DNA from: Chromatiales bacterium
GTDB lineage: Bacteria; Pseudomonadota; Gammaproteobacteria; UBA6429
Length of the DNA: 25,158 nucleotides
Assembly: GCA_027076405.1 (NCBI GenBank)
Contig: JALTJN010000090.1
Location: forward strand, 1-25,158
Reading direction: 5' to 3'
Part shown: in pieces, positions 16,990-24,742 of the stretch
Numbering within the stretch: position 1 is the first letter of the stretch
How the letters are laid out: every line of letters starts with the position of its first letter
The notes under the pieces: generated by a model
What the model saw: only the letters and a program-made list of their open reading frames with translations
Told to the model about the DNA's origin: nothing
Database searches by the model: none
Translations under genes and position numbers: made by a program

Positions 16990-17020
16990 CCCGTGATTGA
17001 TAACCTAATCACGGGTTTTT
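16990..17020 (+). terminator. Strong intrinsic terminator after the DUF2892 gene
   Basis: CCCGTGATT (16990-16998) pairs perfectly with AATCACGGG (17007-17015) around an 8-base loop, followed by TTTTT (17016-17020). It separates the regulator-DUF2892 unit from the yibN-grxC-trxC-secB-gpsA genes, which therefore need their own promoter or readthrough. Confidence 0.9.
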
Positions 17021-17057
17021 AATTCCCCATTAACTAAACGACTAAAATATTAATCTT

Positions 17058-17483
17058 ATGGATCAACTAATTACCTTTGCCAGCCACAATACCATTCTGG
17101 TTGTCGCTATCGTTCTCGTTTCACTTATGCTGATTCATAGTCTTGTTGGTGAAAAGTTACGTGGTTATAGCTCAATCTCGCCTTCTGAAAGCACACAAAT
17201 GATTAATCATGATGATGCAATCATTCTTGATGTACGTGAAAACAATGAATATAGCGAAGGCCATATCATTAACTCATTGCATATACCGCTTTCAGGTTTA
17301 AAAACACGTATGAAAGACCTTGAAAAGCATAAAAACAAAAAAATTATTGTTGCATGTCGCTCGGGTCACCGTTCCTCGCAAGCCTGCGCAACGTTAAAGA
17401 AAGAAGGGTTTGAGCAGGTATTTAATTTAAGTGGCGGCGTAATGGCATGGCAAAGTGCCAACCTGCCACTGGTTAAGAAATAA
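17058..17483 (+). CDS. yibN: Membrane-anchored rhodanese-like sulfurtransferase (YibN-type)
   Basis: 141 aa. One N-terminal membrane segment (about 11-29) is followed by a single rhodanese domain with ILDVRENNEYSEGHI and the active-site loop ACRSGHRSS, whose C100 would carry the persulfide. E. coli has the equivalent gene at the same place (yibN-grxC-secB-gpsA). The domain handles sulfane sulfur, and the physiological acceptor is not known. Its position one terminator downstream of the probable persulfide repressor makes a shared sulfur theme likely. No strong ribosome site precedes the ATG at 17058. Confidence 0.9.
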   Translation: MDQLITFASHNTILVVAIVLVSLMLIHSLVGEKLRGYSSISPSESTQMINHDDAIILDVRENNEYSEGHIINSLHIPLSGLKTRMKDLEKHKNKKIIVACRSGHRSSQACATLKKEGFEQVFNLSGGVMAWQSANLPLVKK

Positions 17484-17521
17484 ATTTCTATTATTTTATA
17501 TATTTAAGGTTTTAAAAAATT

Positions 17522-17776
17522 ATGGCTAAAGTTGAAGTTTTCTGTACTCCGTATTGTCCCTACTGCATTCGCGCAAAAAATTTACTTGAAAGTAAAAATG
17601 TTGAATACGAAGAAATTCGTGTTGATCAGCTGCCAGAACGTCATAAAGAAATGGTTGAACGCAGTAAACGTACTTCTGTGCCGCAAATTTTTATTGATGA
17701 CTACCATGTTGGTGGTTGTGATGATCTGTTTGATCTTGAAGCAGAAGGCACACTGGATTCACGCCTGGGATTATAA
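17522..17776 (+). CDS. grxC: Glutaredoxin 3
   Basis: 84 aa, the usual length for bacterial glutaredoxin 3. The dithiol active site CPYC lies at residues 12-15, with an extra Cys at position 8 (FCTPYCPYC). The cis-proline TSVPQIF and the glutathione-binding GGCDDL follow. It uses glutathione to reduce protein disulfides and mixed disulfides in the cytoplasm, and it can supply electrons to class Ia ribonucleotide reductase, which is also encoded in this window. It lies 38 bases after yibN and 12 bases before trxC, in operon-like spacing. Confidence 0.96.
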   Translation: MAKVEVFCTPYCPYCIRAKNLLESKNVEYEEIRVDQLPERHKEMVERSKRTSVPQIFIDDYHVGGCDDLFDLEAEGTLDSRLGL

Positions 17777-17788
17777 GCGAGAAAAATC

Positions 17789-18226
17789 ATGAGTGAAAAC
17801 CTGCACATCGTATGTCCTTCTTGCGACAGCATAAACCGACTTCCAGCCGATAAACTTTCTGCAGATGGTAAATGTGGTAAATGTAAAAAAGCATTGTTTA
17901 GCGGTGAAGTACTCGATTTAACTCAAAACAATTTTTCAAAACATACCTCTCGTAACGATATACCCGTAGTAGTTGATTTTTGGGCACCCTGGTGTGGCCC
18001 CTGTAAAATGATGGCACCTATTTTTGCTCAGGCAGCCCAACAACTGCAACCTCATTTTCGCGTTGCAAAAGTCAATACTGAAGCAGAGCAACAGCTTGCT
18101 GCACAATTTCAAATTCGCAGCATTCCTACCATTGCGATTTTTAAAAATGGAAAAGAAATTGCACGCACTGCCGGAGCGATGGACTTACAAAACCTGATCA
18201 ACTGGGTTAAACAAAACACGCATTAA
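17789..18226 (+). CDS. trxC: Thioredoxin 2 with N-terminal zinc ribbon
   Basis: 145 aa. The N-terminus has two CxxC pairs (C9/C12 and C29/C32) that form the zinc site typical of TrxC. The thioredoxin fold follows with the active site WCGPC (C69, C72) and cis-proline RSIPTIAIF. It reduces cytoplasmic disulfides and in E. coli is induced by oxidative stress. Compared with E. coli it is inserted between grxC and secB, which brings two dithiol reductants together with a rhodanese. A GAG ribosome-site core lies nine bases before the ATG. Confidence 0.95.
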   Translation: MSENLHIVCPSCDSINRLPADKLSADGKCGKCKKALFSGEVLDLTQNNFSKHTSRNDIPVVVDFWAPWCGPCKMMAPIFAQAAQQLQPHFRVAKVNTEAEQQLAAQFQIRSIPTIAIFKNGKEIARTAGAMDLQNLINWVKQNTH

Positions 18227-18255
18227 ATTCAAACTTTTTATACATTGGAACAATT

Positions 18256-18723
18256 ATGTCTGATAGCAAAGAACAAACTACTGAAAATACAGAACCTCAT
18301 TTTTCTATTGAAAAAATTTATTTAAAAGATGTTTCTTTTGAATCACCGGAAGCACCTGCTGTTTTTACTGATGACTGGAGCCCCGAAATTAACATGGAGC
18401 TTAATTCGCAGGGCCATCCGATTGATGATAACGTTTATGAAGTTGAATTAAACATTACCGTAACAGCTAAAAATAATAATAAAACATCTTTTTTAGTCGA
18501 GGTTAAACAATGCGGTATTTTCTCTATCAGCGGAATGGATGATGCAAACTTAAACGGTATGCTCGGTAGCTTTTGCCCTAACGTTTTATTTCCATATGCA
18601 CGTGAAGCCATTTCTGATCTGGTTACTAAAGGCGGCTTCCCACAATTATTACTTGCACCGGTAAATTTCGATGCCATTTATGCACAGCACTTAGAAAATA
18701 ACGAAGATAAAACCATTAACTAA
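18256..18723 (+). CDS. secB: Protein-export chaperone SecB
   Basis: 155 aa, the usual size. Family features include FSIEKIYLKDVSFESP at the N-terminus, the QCGIFSI strand and the C-terminal half with CPNVLFPYAREAISDLVTKGGFPQLLLAPVNFDAIY. The tetrameric chaperone keeps preproteins unfolded and delivers them to SecA. It lies between trxC and gpsA; gpsA begins two bases after its stop, so translation is probably coupled. The secB-gpsA pair is conserved in gammaproteobacteria. Confidence 0.97.
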   Translation: MSDSKEQTTENTEPHFSIEKIYLKDVSFESPEAPAVFTDDWSPEINMELNSQGHPIDDNVYEVELNITVTAKNNNKTSFLVEVKQCGIFSISGMDDANLNGMLGSFCPNVLFPYAREAISDLVTKGGFPQLLLAPVNFDAIYAQHLENNEDKTIN

Positions 18724-18725
18724 GT

Positions 18726-19736
18726 ATGAGTGCCAATAGAACGCAAACGCTTGCTGTTTTAGGTGCTGGCTCATGGGGAACAGCACTGGCTATGTTGCTC
18801 GGGCGAAATAACCATCAGGTGCATCTCTGGTCTCACAATACAGAACATGCCGGCCTGATGCAGCAAAGCCGTGAAAATTCACGTTACCTTCCCGGTCTGA
18901 CTTTTCCTGAAACACTCAGTGTCAGTGCTGACCTCAATATTACTCTTGCTGATGCAACAGACATTCTTGTTGTTGTACCCAGCCATGCTTTTCGGCAGAC
19001 ACTTGAACTCATTAAACCTTTTATTAATAAATCACATCGTATTGCTTGGGCAACAAAAGGACTTGAAGCAAACAGCTGTAAACTTTTACATCGTGTTGCC
19101 CGTGAAGTTTTAGGCGACAAAATTTCACTTGCTGTCATCTCCGGCCCAACCTTTGCTAAAGAGGTAGCGCAAGGTTTACCCGGTGCAGTTACTGTTGCAT
19201 CCGCTAATCAAACTTTGGCTTTAGACTGGGCACACCTTTTACATAATGATCATTTTCGTGCTTATACCAGTGACGATATTATTGGCGTTGAAATTGGTGG
19301 TGCCTGTAAAAATGTTATTGCTATTGCCGCAGGTATTGCTGATGGTATGGGCTTTGGCGCTAATGCCCGCTCTGCATTAATTGCACGAGCCTTATCGGAA
19401 ATTTCCCGACTGGGTATTTCGCTTGGTGCAAAAGCAGAAACCTTTACCGGCTTAACCGGTTTAGGGGATTTAGTACTCACCTGCACTGATGATCAATCAC
19501 GAAATCGTCGCACCGGTATTGCACTGGGAGAAGGAAAAAACCTCGATGACGTAGTAAAAGAAATTGGACAAGTCGTTGAAGGTGTTACAACAGCAAAAGA
19601 AGTGGTCGCACTTGCAAAAAAACAAAATATAGATATGCCGATTACCGAACAAGTATACAAAGTACTCTATGAAAATGCGTCACCACAAGATGCCGTTAAT
19701 GCCTTGTTTAATCGTGCAATTAAAAAAGAAAATTAA
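18726..19736 (+). CDS. gpsA: Glycerol-3-phosphate dehydrogenase [NAD(P)+]
   Basis: 336 aa. The Rossmann motif LGAGSWGTALA (G13, G15, G18) binds the dinucleotide. SGPTFAKEVAQG and GGACKNVIAIAAGIADG carry the family's substrate site with catalytic K195, and the C-terminal FTGLTGLGDLVLTC is typical. It reduces dihydroxyacetone phosphate to sn-glycerol-3-phosphate, the first step of phospholipid synthesis. The convergent gene beyond it encodes a PlsC-type acyltransferase fusion, which acts later in the same pathway. E. coli has cysE next; it is absent here. No clear terminator hairpin was seen in the 25 bases before the convergent stop. Confidence 0.97.
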   Translation: MSANRTQTLAVLGAGSWGTALAMLLGRNNHQVHLWSHNTEHAGLMQQSRENSRYLPGLTFPETLSVSADLNITLADATDILVVVPSHAFRQTLELIKPFINKSHRIAWATKGLEANSCKLLHRVAREVLGDKISLAVISGPTFAKEVAQGLPGAVTVASANQTLALDWAHLLHNDHFRAYTSDDIIGVEIGGACKNVIAIAAGIADGMGFGANARSALIARALSEISRLGISLGAKAETFTGLTGLGDLVLTCTDDQSRNRRTGIALGEGKNLDDVVKEIGQVVEGVTTAKEVVALAKKQNIDMPITEQVYKVLYENASPQDAVNALFNRAIKKEN

Positions 19737-19761
19737 TTAAAATTTATTTCAGTAATATCTA

Positions 19762-21117
19762 TTAAACCACGTATACACCTTTGGCAAGTTTTTTCACAGT
19801 TTTCTGTAGGCCTGTTAATATCTCTTTTCGCTCTTTGCCACGAGGTAAACTTTCATTATATAAAAACGAAATAGGTGCCCCAAATTTTAAAGAGATTCGT
19901 GCAAACCTGGGAAATATTTTACCACTTGGCAAAACCTGAAATGCACCGTTAATCCCGACAGGTATAATATCGCAACCGCTTTTAAAATGTGTATACAAAA
20001 CACCGGGTTTAAAATCTTTCATCAACCCATCTCGACTTCGAGTACCTTCCGGATACATCAGCACTATTTCATTATTTTTAAGCAGATCAACAACACTCTT
20101 CAAACCTTCTTTCCCACCTTTATCTCTATCTATAGGAAAAGCACCGAGTAATTCATGAATCCATTTCTGAAAAGGTGTTTCAAAATGTTGTTTTTTAGCC
20201 AGAAATCTCACTCGTCGTCTGTAAAATAAAGAAACAATTAAACCAATCACGTAATGATCCAGATAGCTCGAATGATTTGCTACAAGTATTGCACCTTTAT
20301 TTTTAGGGATATGTTGTAACCCTTGCCAGCCTCTCAGATAAGGTAAAAGCAGAACGTACATAAAATAGTACAGTAGCGGCATTTTAGCAAAGCCCCATGA
20401 TTTTATATTAGCGGCTTTATTTTTGGACCATTTAAAAAGTTTTTTATCCGGGTTGACAATGATTGCTTCATTAGATGCTTGCAGCATGGGAATATCCCAC
20501 TTGCTATTGCCATAAGCAATAATATGACTGGCTAAAATGTTGCGTTCTTTACAATAAGCTTCTATCGCTTTTTGCTTGTTTAAATTATTTACAAAATCGC
20601 CTTTAACCTTACCTGTAAAGATGCCGTTCTTTATCTCAAGCTCAGTAGCAATATAATCATTAACATTTAATTCTTTTACCAGAGGTTGAACAATATTTTT
20701 CAGGCTCGCTGACACGAGAACAATATAATAATTTTCACCCTTTAATCTTTCTATTTCTTCTACAGCCTGAGGAAATATTTTATTTCTAATGAAAGGCAGT
20801 ACTTTATCTTTAATTGCCTGATCAATTTTATTTGCTTTTATACCTTTATAATGACGGTAATAATATGTATCAAAAGCAGCGGAGGAGAAATGACTTAGTA
20901 AATGAAATAACACACCTTTTAAACGAAGCATAATCGTATATAAAAAATGGTTAAATTTACTATTTAATCCTTTATGAATCAGATTCAGGTAGTTTACAGA
21001 ATGACTGTCTACAATAGTTCCATCAAGATCCATAAAAGCAATCTTGCTAATATTATTCCGGGTTAAATGAAGGAAAGCAACATCTTCAACCTTCTCCTTT
21101 TTAACAGCTTGCTCCAT
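19762..21117 (-). CDS. HAD-IB phosphatase fused to a PlsC-type 1-acylglycerol-3-phosphate acyltransferase
   Basis: 451-aa two-domain protein. Residues about 20-235 are a HAD hydrolase of the SerB-like IB subfamily: nucleophile D30 and D32 in FMDLDGTIVD, motif II SAS (VLVSASLKN), and motif III/IV with AYGNSKWDIPML. Residues about 240-450 are a lysophosphatidate acyltransferase: NHSSYLDHY (H282 and D287, the HX4D site), YPEGTRSRDG (E357-R360) and IPVGINGAF. A hydrophobic segment (LLYYFMYVLLLPYL) joins the domains and may bind the membrane. The acyltransferase would make phosphatidate, next in the pathway to GpsA. The phosphatase substrate cannot be told. The ribosome site AGGA lies about seven bases before the ATG. 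Confidence 0.9.
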   Translation of the reverse strand: MEQAVKKEKVEDVAFLHLTRNNISKIAFMDLDGTIVDSHSVNYLNLIHKGLNSKFNHFLYTIMLRLKGVLFHLLSHFSSAAFDTYYYRHYKGIKANKIDQAIKDKVLPFIRNKIFPQAVEEIERLKGENYYIVLVSASLKNIVQPLVKELNVNDYIATELEIKNGIFTGKVKGDFVNNLNKQKAIEAYCKERNILASHIIAYGNSKWDIPMLQASNEAIIVNPDKKLFKWSKNKAANIKSWGFAKMPLLYYFMYVLLLPYLRGWQGLQHIPKNKGAILVANHSSYLDHYVIGLIVSLFYRRRVRFLAKKQHFETPFQKWIHELLGAFPIDRDKGGKEGLKSVVDLLKNNEIVLMYPEGTRSRDGLMKDFKPGVLYTHFKSGCDIIPVGINGAFQVLPSGKIFPRFARISLKFGAPISFLYNESLPRGKERKEILTGLQKTVKKLAKGVYVV

Positions 21118-21200
21118 ATTTGTTCCTAATTACAAAATAATTTCATACTGTTATTTTAAGGTTGATTAAACTATTTAAAGTATTCTTTATAAAAACTTAT

Positions 21201-21218
21201 TCATTCCGATAATAGGCG
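21201..21218. repeat. Exact 18-base copy of receiver-domain coding sequence, in the spacer behind the hybrid kinase
   Basis: TCATTCCGATAATAGGCG at 21201-21218 occurs again at 21387-21404, inside the receiver domain (where it encodes part of APIIGMT). The match resumes in the next bases (TTAATT) after a gap of about six bases. An 18-base identity this close is unlikely by chance. It is probably a remnant of a local duplication, for example of a second receiver domain. Confidence 0.6.
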
Positions 21219-21258
21219 TTAATTATTTAATGCTTAGGAATTAAATTTAGCAAAAAAA

Positions 21259-23019
21259 CTAGGCAGACTTTTGAATACTTGCCTTAACAATATGCATAAG
21301 GTTTTCAAAATTAACCGGCTTTTCAACTAATACGTCCATTCCTGCTTTAATATAACTTTTACGCTCATCATTCATAATACTTGCTGTCATTCCGATAATA
21401 GGCGCTTGAGTTAATTTTTCTTTTTTAATGGCTTTTGTTGCTTCTATGCCATTCATTTCTGGCATATGTACATCCATTAAAATAACATCCACATCTTTTT
21501 CAACCTTTTCCAGATAATCAACCGCTTGCTTTCCATTTTCAGCAATAACAATATTATGCCCCTTCTCTTTTAGCCAGGTACTAATTGCCAGACGACTGAT
21601 TTGATCATCCTCTACAATCAATATTGTCAATGGTTCCAGATCAACATCTAAAGCAATATGATCTTTTTCATTTTTTTCATCTTCAGCAACAGGAAAAAAG
21701 AAATCCAGAATAAAGCGAGAGCCTTTATCCAGCGTTGACTCGATATAAATTTTTCCTCCAAGAGAATCTATAATTTTTTTACTAATAGGTAAACCTAAAC
21801 CAACACCTTTATTATAAATTCGTGACGAAAGTTGCTTAAATGGTTCAAAAACACTTTTAATTTTATCTTTTGGAATACCGATACCGGTATCATTGACTTC
21901 AATATGCAGTTTAAAATTATTACCAAGACGACTGCCATTCATAATTAAATTCACTTCACCTTCATAAGTGAACTTTGCTGCATTATTTATCAGGTTAACG
22001 ACAACTTGTTTTAGACGAACATCATCTGTAATTAACTGTTTAGGTAAATCATCACTAATATGCACATTAAAATTAACATCTTTATCGTCAAACAAATGTT
22101 CTGACTGTAAAAAAACATCTTCCAAAAAATCCCACAGCTTGAATTTTTTAGGATTTATTTCTAATTTTCCTGATTCAATTCTTGATAAATCCAGCAAGTC
22201 ATCAATCAAACTAATTAATATACTACCAGCACGATCTATTGACTGTAGATATTCTCGCTGTTGTTCATCTAACTCGGTTGTTTGTAAAACCTGCACCAGA
22301 CTTAACATACCATTCATTGGTGTGCGGATTTCATGGCTCATATTGGCCAAAAAAAGACTCTTTGACTTGCTAGCCGCCTGTGCGCCTTCTAATGCAAAAT
22401 CCAGATTTTTAATTACCGCAGCCAAATCATAATTTTTATCTTGTAACTTGGTTTCATAATTCTTAATTTGCGAATTGTAAACACGGCTTAATAAACCAAA
22501 AACTATAATGCTAAAAATTGCGGTTTCAATCGCTGTGCGGCTAAGATGTAGGTCAATCATATTATAGGTAGCAATAATAATTGTGATTGATAAAAAGGTT
22601 AAAAAATTTCCCGGCTTTTCACCCAACAACATGTAAGTAAGATAAATGGCAATATAAAACCACGCGATACGAAACTCATCATGCACTACTGTGACCAGCG
22701 CAATAGCAAAAACCGTTAACGAAGCCAGCACCTGTGCCCAGGCTATTTTTCGAAACCATTCCTTATTTTTTCTTAATAAAAAAATCAGCAGGACATTATA
22801 AAAGGCATAAATAATATTAGTCACAGGCTGTATCTCGCCTATGTCCATTGCTCCAAACAATCCCAGTACACCGATCAATGCACCGAAGAACAATGAAATT
22901 GCCATAAAGTAATTTAAAGTGCGAAATTTGAATTGCAGATGACTTTCCGAGTCATCAAAATCAAAACCACTTGATAAAAAACGTGTGAGAGTACCGTCGT
23001 TGATAAGCCCATTCTCCAT
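21259..23019 (-). CDS. Hybrid sensor histidine kinase with C-terminal receiver
   Basis: 586 aa. About six membrane segments lie at residues 37-180. The HisKA domain has H229 in SHEIRTPMNGML, and HATPase_c shows NLINNAAKFTYEG, NDTGIGIPKD and GVGLGLPISKK. The C-terminal receiver (about 465-580) has the acidic pocket VEDDQ, phospho-acceptor D516 (LMDVHMPEMNG), MTAS and the conserved Lys in VEKPVN. It has no Hpt domain, so it would need a separate one to complete a phosphorelay; the Hpt protein at 4306-4644 is a candidate. The visible sequence gives no hint of the stimulus. No strong ribosome site precedes the ATG at 23019. Confidence 0.94.
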   Translation of the reverse strand: MENGLINDGTLTRFLSSGFDFDDSESHLQFKFRTLNYFMAISLFFGALIGVLGLFGAMDIGEIQPVTNIIYAFYNVLLIFLLRKNKEWFRKIAWAQVLASLTVFAIALVTVVHDEFRIAWFYIAIYLTYMLLGEKPGNFLTFLSITIIIATYNMIDLHLSRTAIETAIFSIIVFGLLSRVYNSQIKNYETKLQDKNYDLAAVIKNLDFALEGAQAASKSKSLFLANMSHEIRTPMNGMLSLVQVLQTTELDEQQREYLQSIDRAGSILISLIDDLLDLSRIESGKLEINPKKFKLWDFLEDVFLQSEHLFDDKDVNFNVHISDDLPKQLITDDVRLKQVVVNLINNAAKFTYEGEVNLIMNGSRLGNNFKLHIEVNDTGIGIPKDKIKSVFEPFKQLSSRIYNKGVGLGLPISKKIIDSLGGKIYIESTLDKGSRFILDFFFPVAEDEKNEKDHIALDVDLEPLTILIVEDDQISRLAISTWLKEKGHNIVIAENGKQAVDYLEKVEKDVDVILMDVHMPEMNGIEATKAIKKEKLTQAPIIGMTASIMNDERKSYIKAGMDVLVEKPVNFENLMHIVKASIQKSA

Positions 23020-23064
23020 AAGAATGATGTATTACTTTAATGATGTGCTGCTAATAAATTATAG

Positions 23065-23529
23065 CTACACGCTACCTTTAAATTCAAGCTGCCGCCATGC
23101 TTCATACAACATCAAACTTACTGCATTTGATAAATTTAAACTCCGATTTGTTGGTTGCATGGGAATGCGTAATACATGATCTTGTCCCAAATTTTCTCGG
23201 ACTACTTCTGGTAAACCTCGTGTTTCAGGGCCAAACATAAAAGCATCACCCTCTTTATACGCCACATCATGCACATACTGCTGCCCTTTAGTTGAAATAC
23301 CAAAAATCCTTTCCGGATTAACCTTTTCTAAAAATTCGTCTAACGACTGATATTGCAGCACTGCTGCAAACTCATGATAATCCAGTCCGGCTCGCCGAAG
23401 TTTTTTATCGTCCATATCAAAACCGAGAGGGTGGATCAGGTGAAGCTGTGAACCGGTATTCGCACATAAGCGTATGATATTACCAGTATTAGCAGGAATT
23501 TCGGGTTCAAAAAGAACAATATGAAACAT
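23065..23529 (-). CDS. trmL: tRNA (cytidine/uridine-34 2'-O)-methyltransferase TrmL
   Basis: 154 aa SPOUT (trefoil-knot) methyltransferase, the family length. The motifs FEPEIPANTGNIIRLCANTG, FMFGPETRGLP and IPMQPTNRSLNLSNAV bind AdoMet and form the knot. It methylates the wobble ribose of certain leucine tRNAs. In E. coli the gene lies close to gpsA-cysE, so its position here keeps ancestral order despite the acyltransferase and kinase inserted between. The N-terminal MFHIVLFEPEIP is the usual start. Confidence 0.95.
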   Translation of the reverse strand: MFHIVLFEPEIPANTGNIIRLCANTGSQLHLIHPLGFDMDDKKLRRAGLDYHEFAAVLQYQSLDEFLEKVNPERIFGISTKGQQYVHDVAYKEGDAFMFGPETRGLPEVVRENLGQDHVLRIPMQPTNRSLNLSNAVSLMLYEAWRQLEFKGSV

Positions 23530-23559
23530 AATTTATTAAACCATTAAAAAAATATAAAT

Positions 23560-23690
23560 AGCCACTAAGGACACAAAGAGCACTAAGTTATTATATATTT
23601 AAACAACGGTATTCATCGAAAAAATATTAATTATTCACCCGTATGATCTCCATGGTTCATTCTTAGATCTTATTGGTGTTCTTCGTGGCT
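23560..23690. repeat. Imperfect inverted repeat in the trmL-pyrD spacer
   Basis: The stretch 23560-23587 (beginning AGCCACTAAGGACAC) and the reverse complement of 23662-23690 (beginning AGCCACGAAGAACAC) are similar with several mismatches. They flank about 75 AT-rich bases between the divergent trmL and pyrD genes. The right arm also shows a loose direct repeat with 23650-23665 (CCATGGTTCAT against CGTGGCTCAT). CACGAAG/CACAAAG-type intergenic repeats occur in many bacteria. Here it may be a degraded, non-coding repeat unit. No gene was recognised in this 208-base gap. Confidence 0.4.
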
Positions 23691-23737
23691 CATCTTTTTT
23701 CTGTACCTTTTCGCTGCTTCCTTGTATCTTCTCGGAT

Positions 23738-24679
23738 ATGACGATAAATAACAAAGACTTACTGAAAACTGAATTTTGTGGCATGCATTTCAACACTCCA
23801 CTGGTACTTTTATCCGGCTGTGTGGGTTTTGGTGAAGAATACACGCGAGTTGAAGGCTATTCGAATGATGATGTCGGCGCCGTTTGCCTCAAAGGTACCA
23901 CTGTTGAACCACGCTTAGGTAATCAGCCTCATCGTGTCATAGAAACACCCATGGGGATGATTAATGCTATCGGATTACAAAATCCGGGAGCAAATCATGT
24001 CATTAGTGAAATTTTACCCCAGCTCCCCATGTCAGAAACGCGATTTATTATTAATGTCGCCGGTTCGACCATTGAAGACTATGCAGAGATTGCCAAAATG
24101 TTTGATGATACGGATATTGATGCTATCGAAATCAATATTTCCTGCCCAAATGTAAAATGTGGAGGCATGGCATTTGGCAACGACCCTGAAATGTCTGCAA
24201 AAGTGGTCGAAGTATGCCGAAAAGCGACGAATAAGCCAATAATCACCAAACTTTCACCTAATCAAACAGATATTGCTGAAAATGCCCGACGTTGTATCGA
24301 AGCAGGTACCGACGGTTTTGCTGTTATCAATACCATGATGGGGATGGCGATTGATATTGAGTCACGTGCACCCATTATTGGTAATAATCAAGGCGGTCTC
24401 TCCGGCCCGGCAATCAAGCCCATTGCTTTACTGAAAACACATCAGGTACATCAGGTGTGTCGTGATCATAATATTCCTATCATTGGTCAGGGTGGTATTT
24501 CGACAGCTGAAGATGCTATTGAGTTTTTAATTGCCGGTGCGACCGGTATTGGAGTGGGTACAGCACTCTTTTATGACCCGTTAGTTTGCCAAAAAATAAA
24601 TCAGGGTATTGCTGAATATCTTGAAAAACACGATTTAACCAACGTGTCTGAATTAGTTGGTACATTGGCTTTAAACTAA
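23738..24679 (+). CDS. pyrD: Dihydroorotate dehydrogenase, class 1B-type catalytic subunit
   Basis: 313-aa FMN TIM-barrel that oxidises dihydroorotate to orotate in pyrimidine synthesis. The catalytic base is a cysteine (C136 in NISCPNVKCGG), as in class 1 enzymes; the membrane-bound class 2 enzymes usual in gammaproteobacteria use serine. N-terminal FNTPLVLLSGCVGFGEEY, PMGMINAIGLQNPG, IITKLSPN, IGQGGISTAEDAIEF and GATGIGVGTALFYDP fit the 1B (PyrDB) group. The class 1B enzyme normally works with the iron-sulfur flavoprotein PyrK, which transfers electrons to NAD+; no pyrK is seen next to it. The ATG at 23738 lacks a good ribosome site, but the N-terminus agrees with the family. Confidence 0.9.
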   Translation: MTINNKDLLKTEFCGMHFNTPLVLLSGCVGFGEEYTRVEGYSNDDVGAVCLKGTTVEPRLGNQPHRVIETPMGMINAIGLQNPGANHVISEILPQLPMSETRFIINVAGSTIEDYAEIAKMFDDTDIDAIEINISCPNVKCGGMAFGNDPEMSAKVVEVCRKATNKPIITKLSPNQTDIAENARRCIEAGTDGFAVINTMMGMAIDIESRAPIIGNNQGGLSGPAIKPIALLKTHQVHQVCRDHNIPIIGQGGISTAEDAIEFLIAGATGIGVGTALFYDPLVCQKINQGIAEYLEKHDLTNVSELVGTLALN

Positions 24680-24742
24680 TTCTGTCAGCTGCCGATATAA
24701 AAGGCATAATTTAATATGACATGGTATTTTTAGGAATAAATT

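Noticed and set aside
23635..23844. 69-codon minus-strand frame across the pyrD start
   Set aside because: Overlaps the conserved N-terminus of pyrD and the repeat-rich spacer; composition looks like read-through of repeats, not a protein.
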